This document shows, piece by piece, positions 12,101-42,720 of a stretch of DNA of 64,000 nucleotides; positions within the stretch are counted from its first letter, which is position 1; each line of letters begins with the position of its first letter. This stretch comes from Ascaris suum (Eukaryota; Nematoda; Chromadorea; Rhabditida; Ascarididae): assembly GCA_013433145.1 (NCBI GenBank), contig CM024189.1, positions 7,928,001 to 7,992,000 of the forward strand, read 5' to 3'. The position numbers and the translations under genes were made by a program. The notes below the pieces were generated by a model that saw only the letters and a program-made list of their open reading frames with translations, did not search any database and was not told where the DNA came from.

Positions 12101-15100
12101 TTGCCTATATTAAAAAAAAAAACGATAACTAAATAGGTTGCATTTTAACAGCAAAAATAAGACACAAGAGAAAAAAAACGGAAACTCAAACCAATCATCG
12201 CCAATGGTTGAATCACTTCTAATCTCCTCTTCCATGATGTGTGATAGAACCGAAACGCAGTTGAAATCCTCCACTTTTGCACTCTCAATACACGTCCGAT
12301 ATATTTTCAAATACCACCTGGTTTAATCACGTGGTACCTGAAAAAAAAAAAAACGATTCGGACATAGAACTTCTGCTACTCTTTATTCAACTTCAGCATG
12401 ACCGATACACTAACAGACAAAGATACATTACAAGCCTATTTGCCGCATTAAAAACAACCTGTTCCCACACCTCTAAACTACTCCACCTTACTGTAAGCTC
12501 TTCGAAAACTTCAACCGACTAAAACGAAAAAGGTTGACCAACATCAGCCAGTCAAGTGAAATTCATCGCCTAATATTTCCACAGTAATCGTTCGCAGTAG
12601 TTTCATGAACGGTGAGGTTTGGTGTGTTTGAGCTCTACTAAATGCAAAAGAAGGCAAGAATTTCTCGCGAATAGAGTTATTTACGTATGTCGAAGAACTT
12701 TTTAATGAAGAGCATACAGCACTAACCTGTACAATTTTGTTAACATATATCCTCATATTGTATCTGATTCGATGTCCTCTCATGCGAGTGGAACCAATCT
12801 ATCACAAGCTCATTGCTTTCAATTGTTTTCCCCTAGTCTGAACGTTGAATTCAATTTATATTTCCTTCCCTTTTCGGGTAGTTAAAATGTACAATAATGT
12901 TGTCTTAACGCATAGTGTCTAAGCGTTCACTAGTCACCTTAAACAATTCGACCTTAGGTGAATCTATGAGTTTGGGTCTAACTGAAGCCAGCTTCTCGAA
13001 CATCATGATCGCATGCTATGCATTTCGTTTTTTTTTTTTTTTTTTTTTGGTTCTATGCTTAAATCGTTTATTTTCGCTTGCGAGATAAAATCATCGCGCA
13101 ACAACAATCAAAGAACGTACTTGGAGCAGCCACGAACTAGCCGAATGCTTCATAAAATGAAGTGAACGGAACTACGGTATGCCTCAACACTGTATTTAAT
13201 AGCGTCATATACTGTAGTTAGACATGAGGCATTTCAGGCTAAAAGCAAGAAAAAAGGATGCAATCCATCTTGAGAACTAAAGGTTAACAACACCCCAATC
13301 ATGAAGCAGAGTAATCACTAGCGATCCACTGAACGATTGTTGCAGCACCCGAGCTTAACAAAAAACCTGGCGACCTCAGTGAATTGAAACCTCAGGTTAG
13401 AAGAGTAATATTTCTTAACTCGTGTGATACAGTTTTTGCTGCTAGTTGTTATCCACAACAGAAAGTATCTGGAAGATTTACTCGAGCCGGCTACGTTTTA
13501 TTATCGATAAATGGAATGACTAGAAGAACTACATATACACAATGCTAGGGTCCATCGTTGAAAACGTGAAGGAGATCAATGATTTTGAAATCACTTTAGA
13601 CTGGGAGTGAATTTCGCTCAACGCTTTCACGACGAGATGAAAGAGGCTGCTAACGCAAAAAATCTCTTTGCTTGTCGTTTCGAAACTCGAGACACTCAAT
13701 TTTTATTCTTTTATTTTTTATTTGATTCAATAAAAAAACATTCACCGACTATAGCTCCAAGTTCACATTCCCCATAGTATTACAAATACGAGATTGCTTG
13801 AACGAATGCAGATTTAATTTCAATAGACGAATATTCCCTACATAATAATGAAGTATCAGAGTTTTATAATTTTGATAACTGTCGATTTACGACAACTCTG
13901 AGCGATTTAGTTGAAACCTATAATATATGGTCACATCGATTTCAACTCTCAGGAGTTCATTACGCTCGTTTCTGCGAGTAATTATTCGTGGATTTAATGA
14001 TGGATGAAGCAAAGTTTGCAAACAGGTAGCCAATTAGAGGGTTTCAAAATTGAGTCTGTACATTTTTTTTAAAACGTATGCAAGTGCATGGCCATTTCTC
14101 ATATATGTATCTCAAACTATCTCCTTACCTTCTGCATGATATCATTTAACTCAGCGTGACGAAATAGTCCCTACATTGGACGATACCTTTGAACAATGGA
14201 AGCGTTAATCGTGCAGTGGGTATTAGAGGTGGCATATGCGTATCAATAACAATGGATCGCTGTTTTCTACTACAGTTGTAGGTCTTGTGCTTTTGAACGC
14301 ATTTGGTTTCGTCTTTTGTTAGCGAAACTCGTTAATCATTCGATAGAACTTAAAGAAACCTCACAGACGCAAATCGAGTATGGATGTGCTTAGTCGCCAT
14401 TTAGCTATGGCCTTAATAGCGATCCTCGTAGCGATACGTCAATAAGGAAATTTTTCGCACTTTTATAACTCATCCTCTCTTAAAGTTGCACTCTATGACT
14501 CGAGCCTAATGTTTTGCTTTCGAGCCGGAAACGCTGTATTGCTTATTATATCAGCATCCGATGCCTTGGGCTTATGCATCTGCCTTGTATATTCTTTCTG
14601 ATCTCTCACCTCCCTCCTGTTTTTGCGATAGTCTCATTTGTAATGTGGTAGCTATTCCTTGAAACGATAGAGCAAAAGTGCAGGTTGCGAGGGCTGATTT
14701 GGTAGTGGGAGCCGCAAATTTTAGTCGGTATTGCTTAAAGACCACTCGAAACACCAACATCGCTCACTTCACGCGACCTAGAAGCTCCCATGTGCGGCGA
14801 TTTGCAGTCTGTGCTCAGCATTGGATTGAATGGTGCAGAATTGGCTTGAGCGGGCAAGGCCGTCGTATCTCCTCGCTGTGAATTGGCTTGCAGTTCGACG
14901 TATTTTAGACACATGGAGTGTGAAGGGTGACTTCTGGAGGGTGAGGAGGAGGGGGACGGCGGCGGGGGGAAGGAGAAGAAGGAAAAATGCTTTATAAACG
15001 ATTTTGAAAGGCTATCGTGAGTTTTGTTTCATCTAATGTACCATTGCAACGATGATATTGATGATGAAAGAACGATTACTTTCGCTTCCATCCTTTGGTT

Positions 15101-15431
15101 GATTGATGATAAGCGTGAATGCCGTATAATTGTTCCTAATGCTCTTCAGATCCAGTTCGACTTTCGTTGATTGCCTAATCGCTGTAGGGCCATTTATTAT
15201 TGTGACGTATGAGTTTTTCTATATTCACAGAAAACAGTTAAGCTTTTGTTGAAATCAATTTATGATTCATTGATTTGACTACAGGCATTTTTTCTTCCGC
15301 TTTCCTTCTCACTCCACATAATTCTTTCGCTTTCTCTTTTTTTTGTTTTTTTGCATTTCTTGACCCCAGGCTATCATTCATCCTAGTGACAACGTCTCGC
15401 ACAAGTGGCCGATATGTAAAGGTATGCATGG
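9185..15431. other. Stretch without a proven gene, upstream of the TBC1D23-like gene
   Basis: This should hold the promoter and the missing N-terminal exon or exons of the TBC1D23-like gene, but I could not identify them. Coding-like scraps on the minus strand: 9691-9780 (contains ALLTMQSYHPDTL, donor at 9690), 10821-11045 (two overlapping open frames) and about 12140-12260 (contains IMEEEIRSDSTIGDDWFEF). None could be joined in phase to the exon at 9184. Also present are homopolymer A/T runs (for example 13030-13049), a C-run at 10677-10686 and a G-rich patch at 14937-14990. No RNA gene was recognised. Confidence 0.4.
14937..14990 (+). repeat. G-rich purine tract
   Basis: A run of G/A with several G-tracts of three or more (GGAGGG, AGGGGGAC, GGCGGGGGGAAGG) in otherwise AT-rich DNA. 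It lies about 450 bp before the Y14-like relic. G-quadruplex or triplex potential is inferred from the tract pattern only. Confidence 0.5.
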
Positions 15432-16285
15432 ATGAGGCTTTCGGATATCTCTGAAATTCTAGAGAGCTGTGCTAAGGTATTAGTATTTAAATCTGGAGAT
15501 TCGCGAAGGAACGCCATTGTAAATAAAAACATCTCCTTCGGATCTGTCGAGAGTTGGGTTGTGTTCGTGTCGAACATCCACGACGAGACGGAAGAAGACG
15601 AGGTGCATGACCGTTTCTTTGAGTTTGATGATATCAGGAGGATAAGTCTGAACAAGGATCGCCGTTCAGGATTCAACCGTTCAGGATTCAACAAGGTTTC
15701 TTTTTTGAAAAAAATTTTGATTTGTCTGTTTCTTCAATTCCGATTTCATCGCCTTTTCGCATATTTCCTTAGCACTTTATTTTATCTTTTATATTTGGAT
15801 AATTTTTGATTTCTTGCGCTTATTACGATCCTCATGAAGAGCGTTAGTGCTGCTTTTTTAAATGGACATTTAACTATGGCATTATCATAAGGCATTGACT
15901 TGCCTATCTGAACGGTAGCAAGCAAATGTATCGCAACAGTGGTACCTTATGCTCGGTACCTTCTGAGAAATAATCTTGAAGGGCTACGCGCTAATCGAAT
16001 AAGAAAAAGAACACGAAGCGTTAGCTGCAATTGAGGCAATTAACGGCACCGAATTTCTTGGACAAAAGATCAATGTTGGTTAGTGTTTCGTTCGTAGTCG
16101 CGCTAAACACTCGGAGAGAAGTCGACGCTAGAAGGACAGTGTTATCGATTTACTCATCAACTATTGTTGGATGTCCCTTACATTTGTTTGTTGATTACGT
16201 TCTTGTGGTGTTGCATTTTGTTCTTCTGTTAATCACTAATTTTGTACCACTTCTTCATTTCAGTTATACTTTCATGAAGCAGTAA
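15432..16285 (+). pseudogene. rnp-4: Broken Y14/RBM8A (rnp-4) copy with retained introns
   Basis: Three exon-like blocks encode the RRM of the exon-junction-complex protein Y14: up to 15695 ([16 protein letters not shown], then [14 protein letters not shown] and [10 protein letters not shown]), 15982-16078 (GYALIE, stop, EKEHEALAAIEAINGTEF, GQKINV) and from 16264 (YTFMKQ where Y14 has WCFVRG). Y14 normally pairs with Mago and binds spliced mRNA. Three lesions are visible. First, a TAA at 16000-16002 replaces the conserved RNP1 tyrosine codon. Second, an exact 15-bp tandem duplication at 15663-15692 adds five residues after DRRSGFN. Third, the last block needs a one-base frameshift and then meets TAA. 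The acceptor before 15982 is also weak (cttgaag). The N-terminal LKEKAKKRKGRGF-type region was not found. Introns are kept, so this looks like a segmental duplicate rather than a retrocopy. A functional gene would have to lie elsewhere. The start given is the first in-frame ATG and is arbitrary. Confidence 0.8.
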
Positions 16286-16339
16286 CAGATAGTAAAGGGG
16301 AAGTATGGTCTATTAAACCTTTTGTGTAACTTTTTTTTG

Positions 16340-16549
16340 TAAAGCTCCAAAGCATGGGATTATTTGTGTTAATAGGACCGATGCTGAAGAACTCCTCAAA
16401 ATCGCTGAAGAGATCTTCGCCAACTACATAGACTTGCTATATCTCTATCTCCAACCGCAATGGAGATTTAAGACATCAAAAATCGCAGAAACCGACATTT
16501 CAGGAAAAAAGACTGATCGAATCGGGATGAAGGCTATGTATCTCACTTG
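16340..16549 (+). other. Coding-like segment of unknown identity
   Basis: One frame stays open for about 210 bases and reads like protein (HGIICVNRTDAEELLKIAEE, then IFANYIDLLYLYLQPQWRF), ending at TGA 16547-16549. A possible acceptor (ag before CTCCAAAG) and a possible donor (GCTAT then gtatct, near 16539) frame it as an exon. It lies 55 bp after the Y14 relic on the same strand. I do not recognise the family. It may be an exon of another gene, part of the duplicated fragment, or chance. Confidence 0.3.
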
Positions 16550-17647
16550 AGTTGCTTCTTTCATTTTCTTTCAAGTGTAAAAAGTTCGTACTAAAAAAAT
16601 GTTCGCTCGGAATTTCTTTCTACAACTTCATAGGATCGGAAAATCTCCGTTGATGAAACATTAGATTACAACTCCTACTTATAGCAGCGATATATTTCAA
16701 ATGTCGTTGTGATATCTTGGCGAGGTTTCTAGATTTTCCTGACACCTCAAACTTCTATTTTCAACAAGAGAGCCGTGTCCCAACATTCGCTAAGCTCAAC
16801 GTTTCTTTTCATTTCCGTTTATTGACCATTTACTGAAAAAAATGTTTAGTTCCAGCTTCATTTCAGTGCTAATGCTAGGGGTGAGGTGAGAAAGCTTCGC
16901 ACCTCCTGCGTCTTTCCGTCATGTAAGGAGCACTCTCGTCCCATTTTCAGCTGCTGCTTTGTTGCGAGTGCAGTTGGCTATCCACATTGAATTTTTAAAA
17001 AAACTGGCAGTTCCCAGAACAATTTGCGTATTCCTGATAGGTTTTCCTAACCAGCACTGCAGTGGGGAAGAATCTCTACATCGTCTGTGTATCGTTAAGA
17101 AGAAGCAAACGGTTACTGTTGAAATCGGGGAAATGCAGTAGATTTCTGCTATGGTCACTCACCGGAATAGTGGTCATTCGGCTATTCATTACCACAACTA
17201 CCTTGCCGGAGTTTACTCTCCTGAATTCCCACTGCACTGTGGACGTGCTCAAGAGCGTTTCTGCTTCTCTCACATGTACGTACTCTCGTTGGTGAATGTG
17301 TTTTCCGGATTTCCCTTGCATCCATCCGAACATGCTATATACGTATAAGAAGTATCATAGATAAAACACAGAATCACGGTCACCATCTATAAAACTAACG
17401 GCCTTATCACCTAGCCTGAGAAAATATTCATGTCGGAAGAACATTTTGCAAAAATCCTGCTGATTGTATGGCTGCAATGTGCCTTATCCTGAAGCTTTCA
17501 ACAGCAAAGACCTTCAACCTCTTTACTCAATCACTGAACACACGTTTGCAGCAAGCGCGCAAATGTGACTAAGAGCTCTAATCCATTGAGCGTTGGACTA
17601 GACAATAAACGTAGAAACTAGCGTTTCTTTACAAAAAAAAAAAAAAA

Positions 17648-17797
17648 ATGAACGACGAAGATATTATATACAAGACTCATATCTGGAAGGCATCTTGGGT
17701 GTACCAAAAATTGAAACATCCGAAATTCAACACGCAAAGTAGAATAGAAGACATTTTTCAAGCTTGCATTTTGATTATATCATATGGGAAGAAATGA
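17648..17797 (+). CDS. Small hypothetical ORF, 49 aa
   Basis: ATG directly after a run of 17 A residues, ending at TGA 17795-17797. It begins MNDEDIIYKTHIWKAS and ends CILIISYGKK. The composition looks protein-like, with Trp and charged residues spread through it, but there is no recognised domain, signal peptide or clear splice site. It could be a fragment of an old transposon or a chance ORF. Confidence 0.15.
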   Translation: MNDEDIIYKTHIWKASWVYQKLKHPKFNTQSRIEDIFQACILIISYGKK

Positions 17798-19895
17798 GTC
17801 TTCTTCTTAAAGCAAAAATACCTGCGCTATCCAGTAATGATCAGAATCTCAAGCTATCTCGACGTTGTTTGAATTTCTAATTTGCTGAAATTTATTTTTT
17901 AATTTCAACGTTTATTTTCTTGCCTTATTCCTTATTATTAGTTACCGAATTTTAATTTTCCTCATTGTTCTCTGTGTTTAATTTCCCAATCTTTCTTCAT
18001 AATTTTCGGTTAGTTCCATATTCGACCTCATGCTCTTCAATTTGAATCCTGAATTCCCTTAAACTTCTACATTCTGACTATTTACTCCGTCAGCCTACAC
18101 TGACCGGGTCTCAGTTCCTACCGTCTCAAATCTTAGCTTATCTTTCGAATCATGCTCCAATAAAATACTCTTCTATCAGCCGTAATTGGGTGCTTTTTGA
18201 GAAGTTAGACGAAATGTCTATAATGTCGCGTTTCTGAAAGAAAAAATTACGTATGGCAGGTTTTGGACACTCAAAGTGACGTCACTCATTGTCGCTCCGA
18301 ACCTGAAAAAGTCTAGAAGGTTGAAGACAATAGCTAACTTTTCGCCGGTCGTCTCCCTTCGAAGGCCAATCTAACTTGACTTGTAGTGCTGTCATCACAG
18401 CAGTTGTCATGATTATATAGAAACGAACACATCGTCGACTTGGATGGTTGAAGTATTCTCATTAAAACGACAACCACAATGGACATAAGAAATCAACTTC
18501 AATTCAACAACTTCCGGAAGTGCTTTCTTTAATTGCAGTTCTTTTAATATCCACTTCGATCTTCTTATCTCATTTCAACATAAGTAAACGCCAATGTCCA
18601 GCTATGGAGTGGCGTGCGTGTCGCACGCGGTTCATCGTTATTGAAGCATGCTTGCTTGCTTGCCGCTTTGCGCGGCTGGCACTAACACCTCAGCTAAGCG
18701 CACGCCTTTCATTGATATTTTGAGCTGCTCGCTCTTCCGTTGAATTTCACTTGAAATACTTTATTAATTCATCATATTCTTGTAATATTCTCAATTTTTA
18801 TTAATTTGCTCAATCCATATAAGCTCGAGATATTCTCTAGCTGTGCCATGATTGCACAATATGAATAGGAATTGCCTTATGAAATGTCGTCTATTTGCAA
18901 TCAATAGATGCGTCATTCTCACTCGGCTTTCTCCTCAATCCATATGCATAGTGTCCGTTTGCATACTTATCCATGCTATTCTTGGAATCTAACTAAATAG
19001 TTAAGCGCAAACCGAATAATGCAACTTTTTATACGATATGAGCCGAACCTCTCTTAGCGTCGTTGGTGTGAATTCCTTTCCTGCATTTACCGGATGCACT
19101 TCGCGTTTGTTTGTTTGTTTGTTTTATGAGGTTGTTTTAAAATCTTGAAATACAACATACAGCGTATCATTCACCTACATATTCAGCAAAATAAGTTTTA
19201 ATCAGTGAGCTCTCATTTCGATGAAACAATTCATCATTGCAAGTTTGATCTAATGATGTGGTCATTTGAGTGAAATATACATAAATTCCATTCAGTTTTA
19301 CGAGCAATTACATATTCATATGAAACGTTGTGGAATATGATTGCGTTTTATTGATCCTTTTCGTTTTATGCATGCGTTGATTGTTCGTCGATATTAAAAT
19401 TTATAAAATGATATTCTGGTGAACCACCTCTGCGGGCATACCTTAGGGCTTCTTGATAGATAGTAAGATAAAGTATGATAAATTGCTGAAGTTAATGGAA
19501 AGCAATAACCGCCAATACAAAGATCCATTTTTGTTATATTTTATCATCGAACGGTGCCTTTCTATTTTAATGCATCACGGCCGTCATCTGGAAACTTCTC
19601 TTTACATGGGATGTTTAATATGAAGTTCAAGTACCCCTTGAGAGAGTCCAAAAATTATTGCGATAATATAATAAACAAAATGCGATAAAACTATATTTTA
19701 AAATTTTCGCTCAAGGTGCAAAAGTACATGCCTATCGCCTCTCTCTCTCCCTTCTCTCATTCCCCTGGTTAGGGCATTTTTCTTGAACTTATGTCCGTTC
19801 CTTGAGAATCGCAAAATGGAAGGCTCTATCGTATTCGTTTTTCAAAAGCGCATATTTTCTTTGCAACACTGCTATTGTTTTTTTTTAAATCCTGC

Positions 19896-20037
<142 letters not shown>

Positions 20038-21360
20038 TGCGTAGGTGTTTGTTTGTCTGCATGTGGGCATGCGTTCGTGTGCATGTGTGGCCATTGTTTT
20101 TCCGTCTCACAAACCGCATAAACTACAATGACGAAGCATGAAGGATGAAGCTTATTTCCCATTACTCGTTCTTGTTGGTCATCATTTCATGCGCTTTCAC
20201 AGATGACCATTCATTAATCACTTTGTGGTGAAGTAATATCCTGCATACTTCTACTTACCTGCATACCTTTGTTGTTCTTCTGTTTGCCTTCTGCCCACCA
20301 TCTTTAAACGACGAATCGCCACATATAAAGCAAGGAAATTTGATGATTATATGCTATATCGTTGTCTGATAGTTTGTTGGTTATAAGCTATGCACAACAC
20401 GATCATTTCATCACTTTTCATACTGATCGATCAGCTAGTAAAGGTGTTGCAACGATTATCTGTGCTAGTTGTACACATTTTGCAATTGGCCGGATTCTTA
20501 TTTCATACCTAATTTATTCTAAACAAATCAAGTAGAACGTCAAAGAAGATGACACCAAATCACGCTTTTGCACCATATTTACGTCATATATCACTAAGAG
20601 AAATTATCAGAAATGTGACGTAAATTATCAGTTGATTCGTTTTTCTATGCGGCGAGCAAAATCGATCGGTGCAAAATGCAAGCAGATTTGTTCCGCCTTT
20701 GGATGTCTATAGCTCCTTTCAAAATAGATGCATCAATGTTGAATATGACAGAGGTTACCCATCTATGGTAGAGTACCTTATGGAACCAAATTTCGCAAGT
20801 CTAGCTTTCATGGTTCTTTTATTGAAGATACGGAGCAGATAAATGCACACACCTATATCCACAAGAGCAAGCGTGTCTTCGCCTTGATGCGTTTTTGCCA
20901 TGTTATTCTTGAATGAATTGTGAAAGCATGCCTAGTCAACTTTTTAACTGCTGGAATGTAGCGTTCTTCGGTCGTTACTTCATCCTTCGAAACGTTTGAT
21001 GAAGCACTGCTAGTACAGACTGACAGTTAATTATGTCTAAGAATACAATCAAATTTGCTTTATTCCAAATGCTATTTGAAGCGTGCAAGTGTATGCGATT
21101 TGCACAGAAATTGGATTCGCTATTCTATTAAACGACTAGATTGCTTCAAGAGATTTAGGTATATCTCTTCCAACAAATTGAATGGTCTTCTTCTTTATCA
21201 GAAATAAAAATGAATTGAATTTTTGTGTGTTGTACATAAATACTCTTCAAATTGCTCATATATTTTAGCAAGTGAAAGGACCCCCCTAACATTATTCAAT
21301 TGTCGCGTTTCTCAGTCGTTTTATGATAGAGCACTATTTTCGCGTTTTTTTTTAAATCAG

Positions 21361-21373
21361 CTGTTTATTTTAG
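21361..21373 (+). promoter_or_regulatory. Splice acceptor, likely SL trans-splice site of the SGSM3-like gene
   Basis: The sequence ctgtttattttag is a good nematode 3' splice site. The first in-frame ATG of the gene starts at 21385, 11 bases later. This spacing is typical of spliced-leader addition. No upstream coding exon was found, although a cis-spliced 5' exon cannot be ruled out. Confidence 0.5.
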
Positions 21374-21384
21374 GTTTGCTGTTG

Positions 21385-38799
<17,415 letters not shown>

Positions 38800-38987
38800 C
38801 GTTTCATCGAGATGTGTTACAATTACCGTTCCGATGTGATCTAAATTAATAATTACATATGCGGCGATATGTATATTCATAAAACATTGTCATCGCAATT
38901 ATTTCTATGTGCTGCATCGATGACATCTGATCGACGAGTAAAATCAACTTAAGTTCACATCTCGTAAGCGAACGCAAGTAGCGCTTT

Positions 38988-38993
38988 AATAAA
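38988..38993 (+). terminator. Candidate poly(A) signal of the SGSM3-like gene
   Basis: AATAAA in ctttaataaagtgtgc, about 190 bp after the TAG stop at 38797-38799. The spacing suits a nematode 3' UTR. Confidence 0.55.
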
Positions 38994-40835
38994 GTGTGCA
39001 ATTGTAATCAACGAACGTCATACGCTTCCTTCCAACAATGATAGAATGCAATCTAAGCAATTCCATATCCGTTAAAATACCAGTTGCTTTACTTTATGCC
39101 GTTTCTTCTCTCAGAACAATGCATTCGATTACTGCTTCAAATGGTTTTTAAAAAAATACGAATTCTTGCACATGGGAATCTCGATCAGTGGAAAGCCCAT
39201 TTATGCAGCAATATAGTGTTGCATTTTTGCATGTCAATGCTCTATTCAGAGCGAATTCTAAGCTAGAGAGAGGAAGCGTAATCCCGCAAAGGCGTTGTGA
39301 CAACGTTAGAATAGGCGACGGGTATTCATCTTTATTTCATTTATGACTGAAAGCTGTAAATAAACTTATGTTTCGTCTACCTTTTACAATAACTGCATAA
39401 CAGTAGTTAATACTTTGAAAGCATAGGAATTGCTTAATTGGCGCAAACAACAGTTCCATTTTTTTTTTAAATCGTTAACTGATAACATGGCAAAATTCAC
39501 GCCAGTGAAGTGGTGTGCTGCGAACGGCATAGATAGACGTTAAATGCAGCGGTGAGAGTTTCACACGATAACACCACATCTTTGGTCTCCTAATTTACGT
39601 CGGGCAAATTATTGATGACTTCGATAACACATCCTGAAAGTTTTGCTCACCCATGTGACAACGCTTTCATAACTTTCGTTTAGAATATGCATTGAGTAAT
39701 CTCATCAATGAATATAGCTGTGTATATTGCTCTATTCGAAATCTTCAACAACGATGATTTTAGCTATTATATTTTGCTTGTTATTGAACGAATGAGGTGT
39801 TGATGTTTACTTGTTTTTCGATTTTTTTTGCTGTGAAATAGGATTTCGAAATTTCATATCTATTTTCGATATGAAGCGTAATACAATGGTTGGAACCAAG
39901 AACTCTGTCCATAAAATCGCTGTATCATTTAGCATTAATTAAAACCTTACTTTCTTTCCGTCATTCCCCGTACTTTCGAGCCTCTCCAGTCTGAGAGCAT
40001 AAGTATAGACATTTCCTATGCAGCATTCTAGTTACAGGCTGCAGAAAAAACTTGATTTTATACTCTTTGATGATAATAGTGAATATTGAAACACTGCAGT
40101 GATAAAAGACGAAATATACAACACGTGTCGTATAACACAACGTTGCGTCACACGGTTTGAAATTTTGAGAAACCCTGACGTGTACGAAGGTTTACTCGAT
40201 AGCGCAGTGATTAATTGAGGCTGGAAGGAACCTTTAGCTCGAATGTACGACACTTTAGTTATATACATTTTAGTGCTGTCTCAAATTACGCTGACTTTAG
40301 ACAAGAAACCATCTTTTAAATTCGTGCTATACTTTCTATTTATTTTCGTGCATAATATAAAAAAGTTTATTGCTTCAATAAAACAACAAACTCGACAATA
40401 GAAGAATATCGCCTAAATTATTGAAAGCAATTAAATGCAATAGGTGTTGATGATGATTTCACCTATCACACAGCAAACAACATACGCCAAATGAATTCTC
40501 AAATTCGAGATCGCCTCAACGTTGAACAATACACTCACCGCGTTGCTCCGATCCGACGTACAACAAACATATTACCGAAATGCGGCGGTCGATTCTCATC
40601 GCAAAACTTGTCGCTCTTTCTTCATTGCTTTCCCGTTAAAATTTTTAGTGCGTACTTTATTACGCTATTATTTCTTTTTTTTTTGTTCGACATATAATGC
40701 TTTTATAAGAGAGCGCTTAGGATATGTTGAACTACATATATTATCAGTGCTATATTGTTATTGCTATGTATAAGAATATTGCAACACTTATAACATATGA
40801 TTCCGAAATGTTTGCTGTTGTAATTGTCATTCGAT

Positions 40836-40915
40836 TTTGTTTGTTTGTTTGTTTGTTTGTTTGTTTGTTTGTTTGTTTGTTTGTTTGTTTGTTTGTTTGT
40901 TTGTTTGTTTGTTTG
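40836..40915 (+). repeat. (TTTG)n microsatellite
   Basis: Twenty tandem TTTG units without interruption. The reading frames over it (CLFV repeats on plus, NKQT repeats on minus) are repeat artefacts. Confidence 0.97.
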
Positions 40916-42720
40916 AAAGATATCAATCGACAAGAAAGTGAGTTTGCTCACCTTTTTTCTATGAAGAAAGAGTAAACCTATTTATGTAATATTTCCTCAG
41001 TCGGCAAAACGATCAAAACGAAAAGTTGCAATGAATTGAGATCCATCTATACGAGCGATTATTGTTAAATATGCACATTTTTATCGAAATTAAAATAAAA
41101 ACTCACAAATATGAGGCGATTTGCTAAGCTGCGCATATGCAAATAACATTCTCGCTAAGTAGTAGTCAATAGCAAACTTCTACGTGTGGAAATTTTTAAC
41201 GTAATCGGACATGGCGGCGAATGAAGCAGCTCTGTTGACTTCACGGATTTTTAAATCGGAATAAGGAAATATTCACGAGCTTTTCACCATATTATCGAAG
41301 CACCTCCATTCTCAGGATTCTGGATATTCGAAAGTAAACTTATTGCCTCTAAAAATTTTCAAGGTGCGCTTCAGCTGTTATCGACTTTATCCAGCAAACC
41401 TTTACTGTTTTTCAGCATGTTCATTGACTATTACAAGGCATTGAGATCATTAAAAATTTTATCATTTTTCACCTATGATTGCGCATTTCTGGATTTCCAT
41501 CTGGCTCAGTTCGTCAATTTAAAAATTAGCCTCGTGGCCCGTCGTATTTTCGATATGTGTAGGCATTTCTAATTTACAGGTTTCTCACGCTATGAACTAT
41601 ATTTATCTTTGCAACACAATTTTACCTCCTATTTATTAAGGACGATCTTACTATTTCCGATGTTTCTACGATGTGTGCAAATTCATTATTTAGCTCAAAT
41701 ATGCATAGATATTAATGGTCAACATGTATATAATTGCAGCGTGTGTTTATTTGCTCTCTGTTTGTATGCCTAATCACTTCTTGATCTCTTCGTTTCAAGA
41801 ATTGCAATAACAAATCATTTGCACATTCATTTGAGTGTGAAGGAAAGATTTTAGACTTTTGAACTCCCTATGTGTAGCAAGGTATATATGTGGGACGGCT
41901 ATCCTGGCTTTATTTTTTAGCCTACCAAGACAATCGAGAAAATACTGAATCTATTTCGGAACGAAAAAGACTTCCTTTTAAAGTTTTTTTTTGGGCGAGC
42001 CTAGGGCCCTCTTCACTTGCTTTAATGCCGCCTTTGTAATTTCTACGTGTGTAATTTGCTCGGCAGAAACGCTGGATATAGCGCGCCCATAAACGAATCT
42101 GCTAAGCAAAGATGAGATATTTGAGCGAATAGTTCTACAGAAAAAGGGCGCATATTATTCGGCTCTTCGTTGCCGTTATCTGACTAAATTTTTGTATTCT
42201 AAGATTTATTATCTACTATACAAATAAATTTGCATTTTATACGCATAATGGTGCGCTCAATTGACAAGTCAAACGATGAACTCATTAATTTTTGAATAAT
42301 TGGATTCGGATTGCTTTTATGATTTCATAGCTAGAAAAAACTCTGCTTAGTTTATTAGGTGCAAAATTGTATGCAAGACTTTTCTTTTTCATGAAATAAA
42401 ATGTGTTCTATTGAGCTCTTGGGAACGTGGTGGATTCGACAACTTTATTACTATGATCAATCGATTCATATGTTGCGCTAATTCACATACAATTTTGTGA
42501 ACCGTTGAACATAATGAGGGAATAATATTATGGGATCAATCAGCGTCTACACATCATTCCAAGAGTGAAGGATATTGGATAAAACTTTCTCAGAAATTCG
42601 TTCTTCTTTTTGGTTATAAATGCAGAAGATCGTTTCATTTTATTGCAAGTAGAAAAACTTTCATTGTCTTTCATGTTAAATGTCCAAGCTTTTTTCTGTA
42701 TTTTCCTTCTAAATGGACAG

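Larger units (their letters stand above)
38800..42720. other. Intergenic region with a (TTTG)n array
   Basis: After the 3' UTR of the SGSM3-like gene I see no recognisable exon. ORFs near 39084-39266 and 40491-40773 have no family features. The only clear element is the TTTG array at 40836-40915. Confidence 0.5.

Noticed and set aside
15383..15694. 103-codon minus-strand ORF
   Set aside because: It is a shadow of the Y14-like RRM block on the plus strand.
15432..16285. A functional Y14 gene
   Set aside because: The in-frame TAA, tandem duplication and frameshift break the RRM, and the normal N-terminal region is absent.
40703..40975. ORFs with CLFV and NKQT repeats
   Set aside because: They are translations of the (TTTG)n microsatellite, not proteins.
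41208..41261. Short ORF starting ATGGCGGCGAATGAAGCAGC
   Set aside because: It has only 17 codons before a stop, with no splice donor and no conserved motif.
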